64,000 nt of DNA from Thermococcus sp. 18S1 (lineage in GTDB: Archaea > Methanobacteriota_B > Thermococci > Thermococcales > Thermococcaceae), in assembly GCF_012027645.1 (NCBI RefSeq), contig NZ_SNUU01000001.1, positions 372,001 through 436,000 of the forward strand, written 5' to 3'. Below are positions 15,804 through 29,339 of this stretch, piece by piece (position 1 is the stretch's first letter; each line of letters starts with the position of its first letter). Under the pieces are notes generated by a model. The model made no database searches and had not been told where the DNA came from. It was given only the letters and a program-made list of their open reading frames with translations. A program made the position numbers and the translations under genes.

Positions 15804-16970
15804 ATGTTCCAGGACTACAGCAGGGACGCGAAGATACTCATAGCGGCCAACGCGGCGGGTCAGCTGTTCCTCCAGTTCTCGATATTCATCATGCCGTTCT
15901 ATCTGGCGGTTTTAGGCTACGATATGGCGGCGATGGGAACGTTCTTCTCGATACAGACGTTCACCGGAGGACTCTTCTTCCTGATAGCGGGTCAGGTCTC
16001 ACTGAGGCTTGGTTACCGGAGAACCCTCATCATCTCGGCCCTCCTCGGGCTCGCCGGAAGGCTCCTCCAGGTGGCGGCGATAAACGACTACGTACTCGCT
16101 TTAGGCTTCTTCCTGGTCGGCGCGAACATGGGTCTGAGACAGCCGAACTTTACCGCCCTGCTCAGCGAGGAGGTCGGCGAGGAGAGGCGCCATCATGCGT
16201 TCTCTATAAGCTTCGGTCTGGGAACGATATTCAACGCCCTGGGAGTCCTCATAGCGGGCTTTGCCCCGGGCTTTTTCGTGGGGCTCGGGCTGACGGAGGG
16301 GATAGCCTACAGGCTGGTCATCTCGCTGGCGCTCCTCCAGTTCGCCCTCGTGATTCCGGCGCTGTTGATGATACGGGACGTTCCCGTGAGGAACCCGAGG
16401 ATAAACTGGAACCGCGAGCTGGTCGTCAAGATACTCAAGTTCTCCCTCCCGAGCGCACTGATAGGCTTTGGCGCGGGAATAACTATACCCTACATGAGCC
16501 TCTACTTCAAGCTCCAGTTCGGACAGACACTGGCGGCCATAAGCGGGATATTCTTCTTCCAGCAGTTAGCTATGGGCCTCGGTTCCTTCGGCCTTCCAAA
16601 GCTGGTTCACAGGATAGGACCTGTGAAGGTGATAACTTCCTTCCAGAGCATAGCGGCCTTTCTCTTCGCGATATTTCCATCCATAGAGACGTTTCTGCTG
16701 GCGGCACTGCTCTACGTCGTCCGCTCCATCCTCATGAACATAGTCTGGCCCATAAACGACTCCTTCATGATGGGCTTCTTCTCGACCGAGGAGAAGGCAA
16801 CGGCCGCCGGAATAAGGAGGGCCTTCTCGACCTTCATGCGCGGCGGGGGAAACTACGTCGGCGGCCTGCTCTTCGGCATGTCACTGAGCTATCCGTTCTA
16901 CGCGACTGCCCTTCTGTACGTCATAGCAACGGCGATATTCTACGCCTTCTTCATAAAGCACAACGAGTGA
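15804..16970 (+). CDS. MFS transporter
   Basis: The 388-residue, 12-TM transporter has the cytosolic loop signature QVSLRLGYRR after TM2 and KLVHRIGPVK in the second half. Glycine-rich helices (GFGAGITIPYMSLYF) resemble the TCR/Tet and sugar efflux branches, but the substrate is not identifiable. The start is an ATG about 25 nt after the TATA box, suggesting a leaderless transcript with a dyad between the two. Confidence 0.84.
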   Translation: MFQDYSRDAKILIAANAAGQLFLQFSIFIMPFYLAVLGYDMAAMGTFFSIQTFTGGLFFLIAGQVSLRLGYRRTLIISALLGLAGRLLQVAAINDYVLALGFFLVGANMGLRQPNFTALLSEEVGEERRHHAFSISFGLGTIFNALGVLIAGFAPGFFVGLGLTEGIAYRLVISLALLQFALVIPALLMIRDVPVRNPRINWNRELVVKILKFSLPSALIGFGAGITIPYMSLYFKLQFGQTLAAISGIFFFQQLAMGLGSFGLPKLVHRIGPVKVITSFQSIAAFLFAIFPSIETFLLAALLYVVRSILMNIVWPINDSFMMGFFSTEEKATAAGIRRAFSTFMRGGGNYVGGLLFGMSLSYPFYATALLYVIATAIFYAFFIKHNE

Positions 16971-16981
16971 AAAGAGAAAAG

Positions 16982-17566
16982 TCAGCCCTTCGCGAGCTCG
17001 ATTCCCCTCTCAAGGGCCCTGAAGTTGGTCTCCCAGAGCTTCTCCCTGAGGGTGAGCCTTATTCCCTCAAGCAGGGAGTCCTTCTTGAGGGGCACGAGGC
17101 CCTTTCCGTAGGCGTAGCCGAGCATCAGGACGCCGAGGGTCCTGGGGTTTATCCCATCGGCCTCACGCTGGAAGTCCATCATGTACACGGGGCAGATTCT
17201 TCCCAGGGCGGCCTCTATTTCGTCCAGCCCCGGGTACTTCTCCTTCCCGACGAGGGTCGTGGCCGTGTGGATTGGGTAGGCGTTTATCACGGCCGTGCTG
17301 TTTTTACCCAAAAACCGGGCGTTCCTCAGCGCCTCGGCAGGTTCAAGGGCGAGCATGAGGTTTGCTCTGCCCTCCTCGATTAGGGGGGAGTAGACCTCCT
17401 CGCCAAAGCGGAGGTAGCTGAGAACGCTTCCATAGCGCTGGCTCATTCCAAGGGTTTCACCTATCCTGACGTTGTAGCCCTCGTGCATGGCGGCGTTTCC
17501 AACGATCCTTGAAAGAGTCAATCCACCCTGGCCGCCGACACCGGTGATTATCAGGTTGAACTCCAT
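16982..17566 (-). CDS. iorB: Indolepyruvate:ferredoxin oxidoreductase beta-like subunit, unpaired
   Basis: The 194-residue protein is the gamma-type domain of 2-oxoacid:ferredoxin oxidoreductases, with GVGGQGGLTLSRI near residues 8-20 and the GMSQRYGSV signature. IorB with IorA converts aryl pyruvates from aromatic amino acids to aryl-acetyl-CoA. Here no iorA lies beside it: the flanking genes are an MFS transporter and lysS. It may be a paralogue serving a distant alpha subunit. ATG 17566 has GGTGGT upstream. Confidence 0.85.
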   Translation of the reverse strand: MEFNLIITGVGGQGGLTLSRIVGNAAMHEGYNVRIGETLGMSQRYGSVLSYLRFGEEVYSPLIEEGRANLMLALEPAEALRNARFLGKNSTAVINAYPIHTATTLVGKEKYPGLDEIEAALGRICPVYMMDFQREADGINPRTLGVLMLGYAYGKGLVPLKKDSLLEGIRLTLREKLWETNFRALERGIELAKG

Positions 17567-17687
17567 CGACACCACCGGCAGGCTTTGGAAGGGAAGCGAT
17601 AAAAACCTGTTGTCAAGAAAATTCGGCTGACTGAGGGGAGACTCGAAAATACCACAAGGAAAGGGCAGAAAAAGTTGAAGAACTAAA

Positions 17688-19268
17688 TCAGCCCTCCAGG
17701 CGGAGGCGCCTGATGACGAAGTCCCTGTCGAGGGAAGCCAGGAAGCTCGCGAGCCTTGGACCACGGTCCTTGCCGATGAAGACGTTGTAGAGCGCCTTGA
17801 ACCACTCCTTGCTTGGGATTTCACGCTTTTTGGCGGCGTCGTAGATGGCGTTGTTGAGTTCCTCAACGGTGAAACTCTCACGGGAGCTGAGCCACTCCGC
17901 GACCTCGAGCATAGCCTCCCGGATTTCAGGCCTAAGCTCGATCTCTGGGGGCTCTTCCAGGATGCTGAACTTCACGTTGTCGGGGGCGTACTTCTCAACC
18001 CAGTTCCTAGCCAAGCGTATGCGGAGCCTTATGCGCTCAACGTCATCCTCGCCGAGCTCCTCCGGAACGTGACCCTGCTCCTGGAGAACGCGGATTATAC
18101 CCTCCTCGTCGAGGTGCGGCATCTGGACGAGCGTAACCAGGAACCTGAAGGGCGCCTGCGCAGTCAGCCTGTCAGGAACCTTCGGCATCGAGAGCTCGTA
18201 GGTCCTCTTGAGCTCCTCTTCCTCCTCCGGGTTCTTGGCCTGCTCAATGCCGAAGTAGATGCGCTCCACCTTGTCGAACTCGTCGTAGAGGTTGAGAAGG
18301 CCCAGGCCGAGGTCTATCTTGAGCTCTTTGTTCGGCCTCGCCTTGGCGTATATGAAACGGATTATTCCCGGCTCGAGCACTTCGTAGAGGTCGCTGAGGA
18401 GTATAACGTTGCCCTTGCTGCCGGACATCTTGCCCTTCTGCCCCTTGATTCCGACGAACTCGTACATCAGGTCTATGGGTGAAGGCCAGCCGAATATCTT
18501 CTCGACTATCTCCCTGCCGGTGTCGTACGAGCCGCCCGCGGCGAGGTGGTCCTTTCCGGCCGGCTCGAAGTCCACCCTGAAGTGCGCCCAGCGCATCGGC
18601 CAGTCAACTCTCCACCTGAGCTTGACGTTGCCGTCCCTTATGTCGGTCTCGCCCTCGCTACCGCAGTGGGGGCACTTGTAGGAGACCTTCCACTCGCCGT
18701 CCCACGAGACGAACTCCGCCTCCTTCCTGCACTTCGGGCAGTAAACCATAACCGGCTGCCAGTCCTCCTCAAGGGGCGGCTGCTTGGCCCTCTCGCGGTA
18801 TTTGTCGAGTATGGCCTTTATCTCTTCGCGCTTGGCCAGGGCGAGCTTTATCTCCTCGGCGTACTCGCCGGACTTATACAGCTCGTAGGCGTGGAGGAAG
18901 TCCACCTCTATGCCGAGCTTTGACACTTCCTCTTCGAATATGGCCATGAAGTGCTCCGCGTAGCTGTTGTGGCAGCCCCACGGGTCCGGAACCTCGCGAA
19001 CCGGCCTCGTGAGGTGCTCCTTCCACTCGGGCGGCACGTTCTTTGGAACCTTCCTAAAGCGGTCGTAGTCGTCCCACATGTGGATGTGGCGGACCTTCTT
19101 TCCCCTGTCCCTGAGGGCGTGGCCAACTATATAGGCCGTGAAGAACTCCCTGAAGTTCCCTATGTGAACGTAACCGCTCGGAGTTATTCCGCTCTCCACA
19201 ACGTATTCATCCCTGTCGCCGCGTTCCCGGATAATCTTTTCAGCCATGTAGTCTGCCCAATGAACCAT
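17688..19268 (-). CDS. lysS: Lysyl-tRNA synthetase, class I
   Basis: The 526-residue class I LysRS is of the type found in most euryarchaea. HIGN is at 35-38 and KMSGSKGN at 280-287. A zinc knuckle CPKC...CPHC (177-202) is inserted in the catalytic domain, followed by an alpha-helical anticodon-binding C-terminus. ATG 19268 is supported by GGTGGTGAG directly upstream and by family alignment; the frame is open 44 codons further but without homology. It is divergent from the 19400 gene. Confidence 0.96.
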   Translation of the reverse strand: MVHWADYMAEKIIRERGDRDEYVVESGITPSGYVHIGNFREFFTAYIVGHALRDRGKKVRHIHMWDDYDRFRKVPKNVPPEWKEHLTRPVREVPDPWGCHNSYAEHFMAIFEEEVSKLGIEVDFLHAYELYKSGEYAEEIKLALAKREEIKAILDKYRERAKQPPLEEDWQPVMVYCPKCRKEAEFVSWDGEWKVSYKCPHCGSEGETDIRDGNVKLRWRVDWPMRWAHFRVDFEPAGKDHLAAGGSYDTGREIVEKIFGWPSPIDLMYEFVGIKGQKGKMSGSKGNVILLSDLYEVLEPGIIRFIYAKARPNKELKIDLGLGLLNLYDEFDKVERIYFGIEQAKNPEEEEELKRTYELSMPKVPDRLTAQAPFRFLVTLVQMPHLDEEGIIRVLQEQGHVPEELGEDDVERIRLRIRLARNWVEKYAPDNVKFSILEEPPEIELRPEIREAMLEVAEWLSSRESFTVEELNNAIYDAAKKREIPSKEWFKALYNVFIGKDRGPRLASFLASLDRDFVIRRLRLEG

Positions 19269-19344
19269 TCTCACCACCGCGCTTAGGTCTGCGGAGGGGC
19301 TTTTAAGCTTAAGCTTGGCATGGAGAACAACTTCAAGAGGGAAA

Positions 19345-19360
19345 ATTTTATAAATTTTGA
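19345..19360. promoter_or_regulatory. Near-symmetric TATA box between lysS and the 19400 gene
   Basis: AAAATTTTATAAATTTTG is almost palindromic and could serve either strand. It is the clearest TATA element for the rightward gene, about 45-50 nt from ATG 19400. Confidence 0.5.
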
Positions 19361-19399
19361 TGGTAAAACCACAGACAAAAGTAACATGGAGGCACCCCA

Positions 19400-20284
19400 A
19401 TGGAGTTAGAGATGAGGAGGATGCAGGTGTTTTTCCCGGCGTCGCTGGAGATTCAGGAGGAACTTCTCAAGGCCGGTTTCAGGGTACCCTATGACAAAGA
19501 GAGCGGGAGAAAAACACCGATTCCTGTGGTGGTGGGCTCGCGAGAGGAGAGGCGCATCAGGAGGAGCCGCCTGCTGAAGGCAGGAGACTTTGAAAGCGAC
19601 GGCAAATTTGCCATGCTGCCCGGCGAAAGAACGTTCCTCGATATGGAGCTCACGGAAAGAGGCTTTCTGGTGCTCAGGCCAAAACCGGCCGAGTACCACC
19701 TCGAGGAGATGGGCTTCGTCTCCGTCCCTACCAGGGTCTGGGGAACGTGGGCGAGCTTTTCGCTTCCCTTTTCGGCATACGATGAACTGGTGGATTTCCT
19801 GGGCGAGTTCAGGAACGATAACGGAAACGGATTCTACACCGCCTCCAGGGGCTCCGGCGGAAGGATAGAGGTCTACGCCTACAAGGGAAGAAGCAGAAAA
19901 GACCTGGGGATTCCTGTTTTTGGTTACGCCCTCGGGCTCCACGGACTGACTCTGGCGGAGGAGTACTTAAGGGAGAAGGCCAGAGAGAACGGGGTTCCCG
20001 AGGATAGGCTCCGCTACCTCAGGCTCGGTCTGAGAAAGAGGAAGGAGACCAAAGCGGGCCTCAAGGTTGGCCTTGTCTGGGAGAACGGAAGGCCAGTCGA
20101 GATAACGCTCAAGCTCTCGACGACTGAGCCGAGGGTTAAAATCCATGGGCTCTACGGCGAGTTGGTCGGAAAATCCCGGGGAGAGCTCGCGAGGACGGAT
20201 GACTGGTACATCGTCGTCCACGCGGGCGATTTCATCACGGCTTTGGAGGCCGTCGGAAGGGCCTTCGGGGGCAACTCATATTAA
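19400..20284 (+). CDS. Uncharacterised protein, 294 aa
   Basis: I do not recognise this protein. It is soluble, basic and without signal peptide or membrane segment. The N-terminus has a short basic helix pattern ([18 protein letters not shown]), the middle is aromatic-rich ([14 protein letters not shown]), and the C-terminal half is beta-rich with several basic strands ([20 protein letters not shown]). The composition suggests nucleic-acid binding, but no motif proves it. The ATG at 19400 follows GGAGG. It stands alone between divergent lysS and a polyprenol-kinase-like gene 33 nt downstream. Confidence 0.7.
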   Translation: MELEMRRMQVFFPASLEIQEELLKAGFRVPYDKESGRKTPIPVVVGSREERRIRRSRLLKAGDFESDGKFAMLPGERTFLDMELTERGFLVLRPKPAEYHLEEMGFVSVPTRVWGTWASFSLPFSAYDELVDFLGEFRNDNGNGFYTASRGSGGRIEVYAYKGRSRKDLGIPVFGYALGLHGLTLAEEYLREKARENGVPEDRLRYLRLGLRKRKETKAGLKVGLVWENGRPVEITLKLSTTEPRVKIHGLYGELVGKSRGELARTDDWYIVVHAGDFITALEAVGRAFGGNSY

Positions 20285-20316
20285 CCCCAACCCCCTCTTC
20301 TTTTTTGGTGAAATAA

Positions 20317-20928
20317 ATGCTCCCCGGCTGGATACTCTATGCCGGCATCGCTGCGGCCTTTATACTTCTCGCCATCGGGCTCACGAAAAGGCTCGGGCCG
20401 GAATGGGCCTGGGTAAACAGGAAGATAATCCACTTCAGCATCGTCCCGGCCGTTTTGATGTTCTACTACGGGAAAATACCTCCAGAGGTCTTCAGCGGCG
20501 CGGCGTTCGTCTTCGGCCTATTCCAGCTCTGGCCGCATCTCAAAAAGAGGGAGTTCTCGTGGTATCAGATAGAACACAACTACGGTGAGGTCTTCTTTGC
20601 CTTCTCCGCCTCGGTCGTCCCGATGGTTCTGCCAAGGGAGTACGCCACCGCCCTGTTACTGGCAATGGCAATAAGCGACGGGGTGACCGGAATAATCAGA
20701 CACTTCTACTTCAAGCGGCACGGCTTCAACGTGAAGCTGAGAAAGCACTGGACTGGAAGCGCTGGATACCTCCTAACGGCTCTCGTTATAGCGTTTCTGC
20801 TGCTCGACACGGCAGCAATAGGAAAAATAGGATGGGCGGTCATTCTGACCCTGGCGGAATATCAAGGCAGGCTGGATGACAACCTGGCGGTGCCTCTGGT
20901 GGGAAGTCTTCTCTTTCTCCTCTACTGA
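20317..20928 (+). CDS. Dolichol kinase / phosphatidate cytidylyltransferase-like membrane protein
   Basis: The 203-residue protein has about seven membrane segments and the RKIIHFS motif (around residues 35-41) shared by SEC59-type dolichol kinases and VTE5-type phytol kinases. A conserved AISDGVTGIIRH loop and a KHWTGSAGYL loop follow. A CTP-dependent polyprenol kinase role, supplying dolichyl phosphate to glycosylation, is the best guess; a CDP-archaeol-related activity is an alternative. GGTGAA precedes ATG 20317. The last 7 nt overlap the convergent DUF366 gene. Confidence 0.75.
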   Translation: MLPGWILYAGIAAAFILLAIGLTKRLGPEWAWVNRKIIHFSIVPAVLMFYYGKIPPEVFSGAAFVFGLFQLWPHLKKREFSWYQIEHNYGEVFFAFSASVVPMVLPREYATALLLAMAISDGVTGIIRHFYFKRHGFNVKLRKHWTGSAGYLLTALVIAFLLLDTAAIGKIGWAVILTLAEYQGRLDDNLAVPLVGSLLFLLY

Positions 20929-21488
20929 GCCCACCTGACCTTCAGGCTGTCCTTCTTCACCTTGTTGAACTCCTCGACGAGGGCCTTTCCGGTTCTCTCC
21001 ATGAAGTCCTCGACGTCGGTAATGCCGAGTTCCCTGAGGCCGATGGCATCTACGCCCTCCGGGATTCCCTTTGCTTCCACGTTTATTCCGATGTGAATCT
21101 TGACGCTGACCGGCGAAACGGTGGCTATCGAGATGCTGAGCTTCCTCCCGTTCACGTAGATGTCGTCGCCCTTTCTCGTAGTTTTTACTCCATATTCAGC
21201 CAGAACCTCGCAGAGCTTGGCTATGAAAAGCTTCTGAAGCGTTGAGGCAAAGAGAGTGTTGACGAGGTCAAAGACCTCGATTATGTAGTGAACCATGTCG
21301 TCGCTCTTGATTTCCTTGCTCGCGCGAAGGTCTTCGATGTCAATCATCTCCTCCACTTTAACGTCGCACTTCCCGCGGAAGACGACGAGAGAGTTCCCGA
21401 GTATTCCGAAGTTCCTGTATGCCCAGTGGCTCCCTATCGCGGAACCGTCGTAGTCTATGCGCCTATCCTTCACGATGAGCAGCTCCAT
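20922..21488 (-). CDS. DUF366 family protein
   Basis: This 188-residue archaeal protein of unknown function is recognisable from the N-terminal IDYDGSAIGSHWAYRNFG and the conserved GRKLSISIATVSPVSVKIHI stretch. It has mixed alpha/beta structure and no membrane segments. ATG 21488 is chosen for the GGTGAT just upstream. It follows the HAD phosphatase gene by only 4 nt, so the two form an operon. Confidence 0.78.
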   Translation of the reverse strand: MELLIVKDRRIDYDGSAIGSHWAYRNFGILGNSLVVFRGKCDVKVEEMIDIEDLRASKEIKSDDMVHYIIEVFDLVNTLFASTLQKLFIAKLCEVLAEYGVKTTRKGDDIYVNGRKLSISIATVSPVSVKIHIGINVEAKGIPEGVDAIGLRELGITDVEDFMERTGKALVEEFNKVKKDSLKVRWAQ

Positions 21489-21492
21489 GATA

Positions 21493-21969
21493 TCACCCCA
21501 TCCTCTCAAGGAGTTTCCTCAACTCCTCAAAACTTTTGGCGTCCCTCCACATGTGGATGAACTGGATAGAGGGGACGGTGGTTTTAACGTCTTCGATGTG
21601 TATATCTCGGTCGTCCACGTAGATGGCTTCCTCAACGTTGTATCCCGAAAGCTCCATCTCCCGGAGTGTTCTCGCTATCATATCCCCTTTGTTCGGGTGG
21701 TTTTCAATTTTCGGAAAAATGAAGTAGTCCCATAGGCCGAAGCCCTCAAGGATCGGCCTGACCCTCTCCTCAACGTTCCAGCTCGCTATGCTCAGAACGA
21801 ACCTGCCACTTGCCCATTCGAGGAACTCCCTGACTCCCGGGAAGAGATGGAGTTCTTCGCCTGTAGAATCAACCAGATAATCACCATGGAACTCATAGGG
21901 CGGCGTAAGCCGGGATGCATCCTCGTGATTCCAGAGGGTACCATCGAGATCGAGAATTAACAGCTTCAT
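21493..21969 (-). CDS. HAD-family phosphatase, magnesium-dependent phosphatase-1 type
   Basis: The 158-residue capless HAD enzyme has nucleophile motif DLDGT (7-11), motif II IASWNVEER, a conserved lysine in FPKIENHPNKGD, and motif IV VDDRDIHIEDV. This pattern fits the MDP-1 group acting on small phosphate esters or protein phosphotyrosine; the true substrate is unknown. It is the first gene of a two-gene operon with DUF366. Confidence 0.85.
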   Translation of the reverse strand: MKLLILDLDGTLWNHEDASRLTPPYEFHGDYLVDSTGEELHLFPGVREFLEWASGRFVLSIASWNVEERVRPILEGFGLWDYFIFPKIENHPNKGDMIARTLREMELSGYNVEEAIYVDDRDIHIEDVKTTVPSIQFIHMWRDAKSFEELRKLLERMG

Positions 21970-22077
21970 TTCATCACCAAGAAAAGCTCCGCTGAAGGAT
22001 TTTAACGGTTGCGGAAAAGCATTATGACTGGAAGTTTAACACTGAGATGCAATCAATCAGAAACGAGATTTAGGGCC

Positions 22078-22102
22078 AGGACCGTGCACAGGCCGATTGA
22101 CC
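22078..22102 (-). other. 3' arm of pre-23S rRNA processing stem
   Basis: This segment is perfectly complementary over about 24 nt to 25182-25207 on the other side of 23S. A second block (GCCCAGCCCCC, 22111-22121) pairs with 25164-25174. The two helices with the unpaired bases between them form the bulge-helix-bulge cut by the tRNA-splicing endonuclease, whose gene (endA) is at 40 kb. Confidence 0.8.
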
Positions 22103-22128
22103 TATCAAATGCCCAGCCCCCCTTTCAG

Positions 22129-25155
<3,027 letters not shown>

Positions 25156-25181
25156 CCTACTCAGGGGGCTGGGCATTTTTT

Positions 25182-25207
25182 GGGTCAATCGGCCTGTGCA
25201 CGGTCCT
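25182..25207 (-). other. 5' arm of pre-23S rRNA processing stem
   Basis: It pairs with 22078-22102; see that entry. It lies between tRNA-Ala and the mature 23S 5' end. Confidence 0.8.
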
Positions 25208-25276
25208 CATCGTGATCCCTGTTCGGGATCTCGGACCCTTCCACCCCGAGCCGGGCTCGGGATGTGCATCTCTTCG

Positions 25277-25353
25277 TGGTGGACCGGCCGGGATTCGAAC
25301 CCGGGGCCTTCGGCTTGCAAAGCCGACGCTCTCCCAGGCTGAGCTACCGGCCC
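25277..25353 (-). tRNA. tRNA-Ala (UGC) in the rRNA spacer
   Basis: On the minus strand the acceptor stem GGGCCGG pairs with CCGGUCC, the discriminator is A, and CCA is encoded at 25279-25277. The anticodon stem UCGGC/GCCGA holds loop UUUGCAA, giving anticodon UGC. A tRNA-Ala in the 16S-23S spacer is standard for euryarchaea. Confidence 0.97.
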
Positions 25354-25359
25354 ACGGAT

Positions 25360-25396
25360 GGCAGGCCCAACACCTCTTAAACCCCCCGGACGGATT
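25360..25396 (-). other. 3' arm of pre-16S rRNA processing stem
   Basis: GGCAGGCCCAACACCT and CCGGACGGATT on the plus strand are complementary to two blocks at 26939-26977 upstream of 16S. The paired blocks with unequal internal loops are a bulge-helix-bulge processing stem. Confidence 0.78.
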
Positions 25397-25406
25397 TTCC
25401 GGCGAT

Positions 25407-26892
<1,486 letters not shown>

Positions 26893-27541
26893 TGAGCAAG
26901 GAGTACGGCCGGTGGGACTTCCCTCAAGGGGAAGTACCAATATCCGTCCGGGGTTTGGTCGAGGTGTTGGGCCTGCCTTACCCCCGAGGGGTCCGCCTTT
27001 CGGCGTTTCCTCGGGAGCGCACATTGCTGTGACCCGAGCTGGAGGGCGGGGTTCATCGTGGGTGCTTTGCACCCTGTCCCCCCGACGCCGCCGTCTTGGC
27101 GCTCGGGTTTTGTCGCGCCCTGTTCGGGCGCTCCATCCAATAGGGGGGAACCCCACCGATACAAAATTTTTGCAAAACCCCTCCCAGGGCATATTTTTAA
27201 AAAAGAAGCTGTCAAAAAGCACCAATAAAATGCACAATTTTAGACATAAAAATGACAAAAAATTTTTGCATGGTAAAAGGGAGGAAAAGGATGAGAAGCA
27301 GAAAACCCGAGACCACCAAAGCAAGACACCCATGTTGAGCCCACCATCATGCCCAACCCAAGACTCCCTTAGCCACCCACCCCACGTAGCACGGTAGGAT
27401 TACCAAGACAACACATATCGGGAGCCCCCCTCCACAAAGGGAATCACGAACCCATGCCATCAACCACAAGGAAGGAATCACCATAAGAAGCCAGCTCCAA
27501 AAACGTCAGAAAGGTTAAGAGAGTGGCGAAGGGAAAACCCC
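26893..27541 (-). other. Leader and upstream region of the rRNA operon; no protein gene
   Basis: On the minus strand the proximal part (26893-27170) is the transcribed leader with the 5' arm of the pre-16S stem at 26939-26977. The middle (27183-27260) is AT-rich and contains the promoter. The distal 280 nt up to the prs stop have a strong strand bias, C/A-rich on plus and G/T-rich on minus, with no credible start, family match or RNA fold that I can recognise. It may be untranslated 3' sequence of prs read from the other side or promoter-upstream DNA. Confidence 0.6.
27183..27205 (-). promoter_or_regulatory. Putative rRNA operon promoter
   Basis: On the minus strand the sequence CTTTTTTAAAAATATGCCC gives an A/T-rich BRE/TATA. 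It lies about 300 nt before 16S, upstream of the processing stem, which is the correct position for the rRNA promoter. Confidence 0.5.
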
Positions 27542-28381
27542 TCACAGCTTCAGTATCTCGGGCACAACGCTTATCCTCGAGACCGGTGTGGGTATCGTGT
27601 TGGTGACCGCCAGCTCGTCAACGGCTTTGCTTACGCGCTCTATCGCACCCTCCGCAAAGACACCGTGCGTAGCCGCGACAAAGACCTTCTCCGCCCCCAT
27701 ATCCCTGAGCAGGTTTGCCGCCCTGATCATTGTCCCGCCGGTGCTTATGATGTCATCGACTATGAGCACGTTCTTCCCTTTAACGTCCACATCGACCGGT
27801 TCCATCCTGACCTCCGTCGGGGAGACGCGGACCTTGTGGAAGTGGCTGTACTCAAGGCCCAGCTTTTCGGCAACGGCCTTCGCCCTCATCAGAGCACCCT
27901 TATCTGGGGCGAGGACAACGCCCTCACCGAGCTTCTCCCCGAAGTAGTCGGCGATGACCCCCGCAGGGGAGAGGTTGACCGCCTTACCCGGGAAGAACTT
28001 GAGGGTCTCGGGGTTGTGGAGGTCGAAGACGTAGAGCTCGTCGTAGTAAACCGCGAGGGTTCTCATCACAGCCCTCACGCTCACCGGCTCCCCTTCCTTC
28101 GTGACCCTGTCCTGTCTTGAGTAGGCAAAGTACGGAACGACCGCCCTTAGCCTCTGAACCCCCCTCTCGCGCAGGGCATCGGCGAGGAGGATCATCTCGA
28201 CCAGGTGCTCGTCCTGGGGTTTGAAGGTGGACTGAACGAGGGTAACTTCCTCCGAGGAGCCAAGAACCCTGACGTATTTCTCCCCGTCGGGGAACCGCTT
28301 TATCTCGACATCGAGAACCCTGCCGCCGAGGGCCTTAATTTCGTCCTCCAGATGCCTGGCACCGCTTCCAATCACGAACAT
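27542..28381 (-). CDS. prs: Ribose-phosphate pyrophosphokinase (PRPP synthetase)
   Basis: The 279-residue enzyme makes PRPP from ribose 5-phosphate and ATP for nucleotide, histidine and tryptophan synthesis. It has the [15 protein letters not shown] loop, [12 protein letters not shown], and the PRPP-binding [13 protein letters not shown]. The length is that of the short archaeal class. ATG 28381 is preceded by GGGGTGAT; two in-frame starts 6-9 nt upstream overlap that site. A DUF1614 gene lies 57 nt upstream on the same strand. Confidence 0.94.
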   Translation of the reverse strand: MFVIGSGARHLEDEIKALGGRVLDVEIKRFPDGEKYVRVLGSSEEVTLVQSTFKPQDEHLVEMILLADALRERGVQRLRAVVPYFAYSRQDRVTKEGEPVSVRAVMRTLAVYYDELYVFDLHNPETLKFFPGKAVNLSPAGVIADYFGEKLGEGVVLAPDKGALMRAKAVAEKLGLEYSHFHKVRVSPTEVRMEPVDVDVKGKNVLIVDDIISTGGTMIRAANLLRDMGAEKVFVAATHGVFAEGAIERVSKAVDELAVTNTIPTPVSRISVVPEILKL

Positions 28382-28437
28382 GAGCATCACCCCTGTTTGC
28401 CATTGGAATGTTCAATACCTCCCTTAAAAACCCACCG

Positions 28438-29142
28438 TTATACCAGGAGGACGGCAATTATGCCCGCGAGGAAAATGCCGTCGAAGGTGCCGGCGCCTCC
28501 TATGCTGACCATCGGCGCGCCGAGGTTCTTGATCCTGTTCCAGTTCATCAGGTCGGCACCTATCAGGACGCCGAGGGTCCCGCTGATGTAGGCAACGGCG
28601 TTCGGGTTGCTCCCACCGAGGAGCCAGCCGAGGAGTATGGCCATCAGGGGCGGCAGGAAGAGGGGCATGGCTATTCCAAGGCCCCTGACAGGTCTGGCAA
28701 CGGCATGGCTGAAGAGGGAGGCTATGAGAACCGCCAGAAATGTGTTGAACAGGAGGGCCCACTTGCCGAAATACACCATCCTAAATATCTCATAGACGGC
28801 CACGCTTATGGGAACGATGGCCCCTCCAACGTTTATGGCGATGATTATGCGCCTCTCCTCCCAGTCAAAGAACGGAACTGGATAGGCTATTCCAAAGAAC
28901 CGAACCTCCCTCACCCTCACGACCGGCTCGTAGGACGTTTCTTCCGCGATTGGTATGTTCAGGAAGCTTCCCACGAGTGCAAAGATGAAGAGCGCATATG
29001 CGACGTCCGGGGGAATTCCCAGCTTCTCAAACGCGGCCATAACGACCCCCGAGAAGAACACGAAGATGATGATGAAAAGAGCACCTATAACCAGGAGCAC
29101 GGGGAGTGAAACGGGCGGGATTATGAGGCGACGTCTGTTCAT
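28438..29142 (-). CDS. DUF1614 family membrane protein
   Basis: The 234-residue protein has about seven membrane segments. The signature region INVGGAIVPISVAVYE and the glycine-rich C-terminal MVSIGGAGTFDGIFLAG are typical of DUF1614. Function is unknown. GGTGGT lies before ATG 29142. It precedes prs on the same strand and may share its transcript. Confidence 0.78.
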   Translation of the reverse strand: MNRRRLIIPPVSLPVLLVIGALFIIIFVFFSGVVMAAFEKLGIPPDVAYALFIFALVGSFLNIPIAEETSYEPVVRVREVRFFGIAYPVPFFDWEERRIIIAINVGGAIVPISVAVYEIFRMVYFGKWALLFNTFLAVLIASLFSHAVARPVRGLGIAMPLFLPPLMAILLGWLLGGSNPNAVAYISGTLGVLIGADLMNWNRIKNLGAPMVSIGGAGTFDGIFLAGIIAVLLV

Positions 29143-29339
29143 CCTGCACCACCGTGATGGACCGCCACCCTTCAGGGGCTCGAAATTTCCGCGACCACCA
29201 ATGAAAGGGCTGAAACGGAGTATATAAAACCTGCGCCGGCTTCCCGGGAATCGGAGGATATAGAGGGAACTCCGAAAAAACGGACGGCGGGGAAAACTTT
29301 AAGTCCACCTTACCCAAACCAGTTGAGGAGGTAGAGCCG

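Noticed and set aside
27430-27500. GGAATCACGAAC word shared with the tRNA-flanking element
   Set aside because: A 12-nt match is expected by chance many times in 64 kb; no larger similarity or hairpin accompanies it.
29143-29339. C/D box sRNA with GTGATGG and AATGAAAGGGCTGA
   Set aside because: Spacing between the boxes (4 nt) is too short for a guide and no D' box is present.
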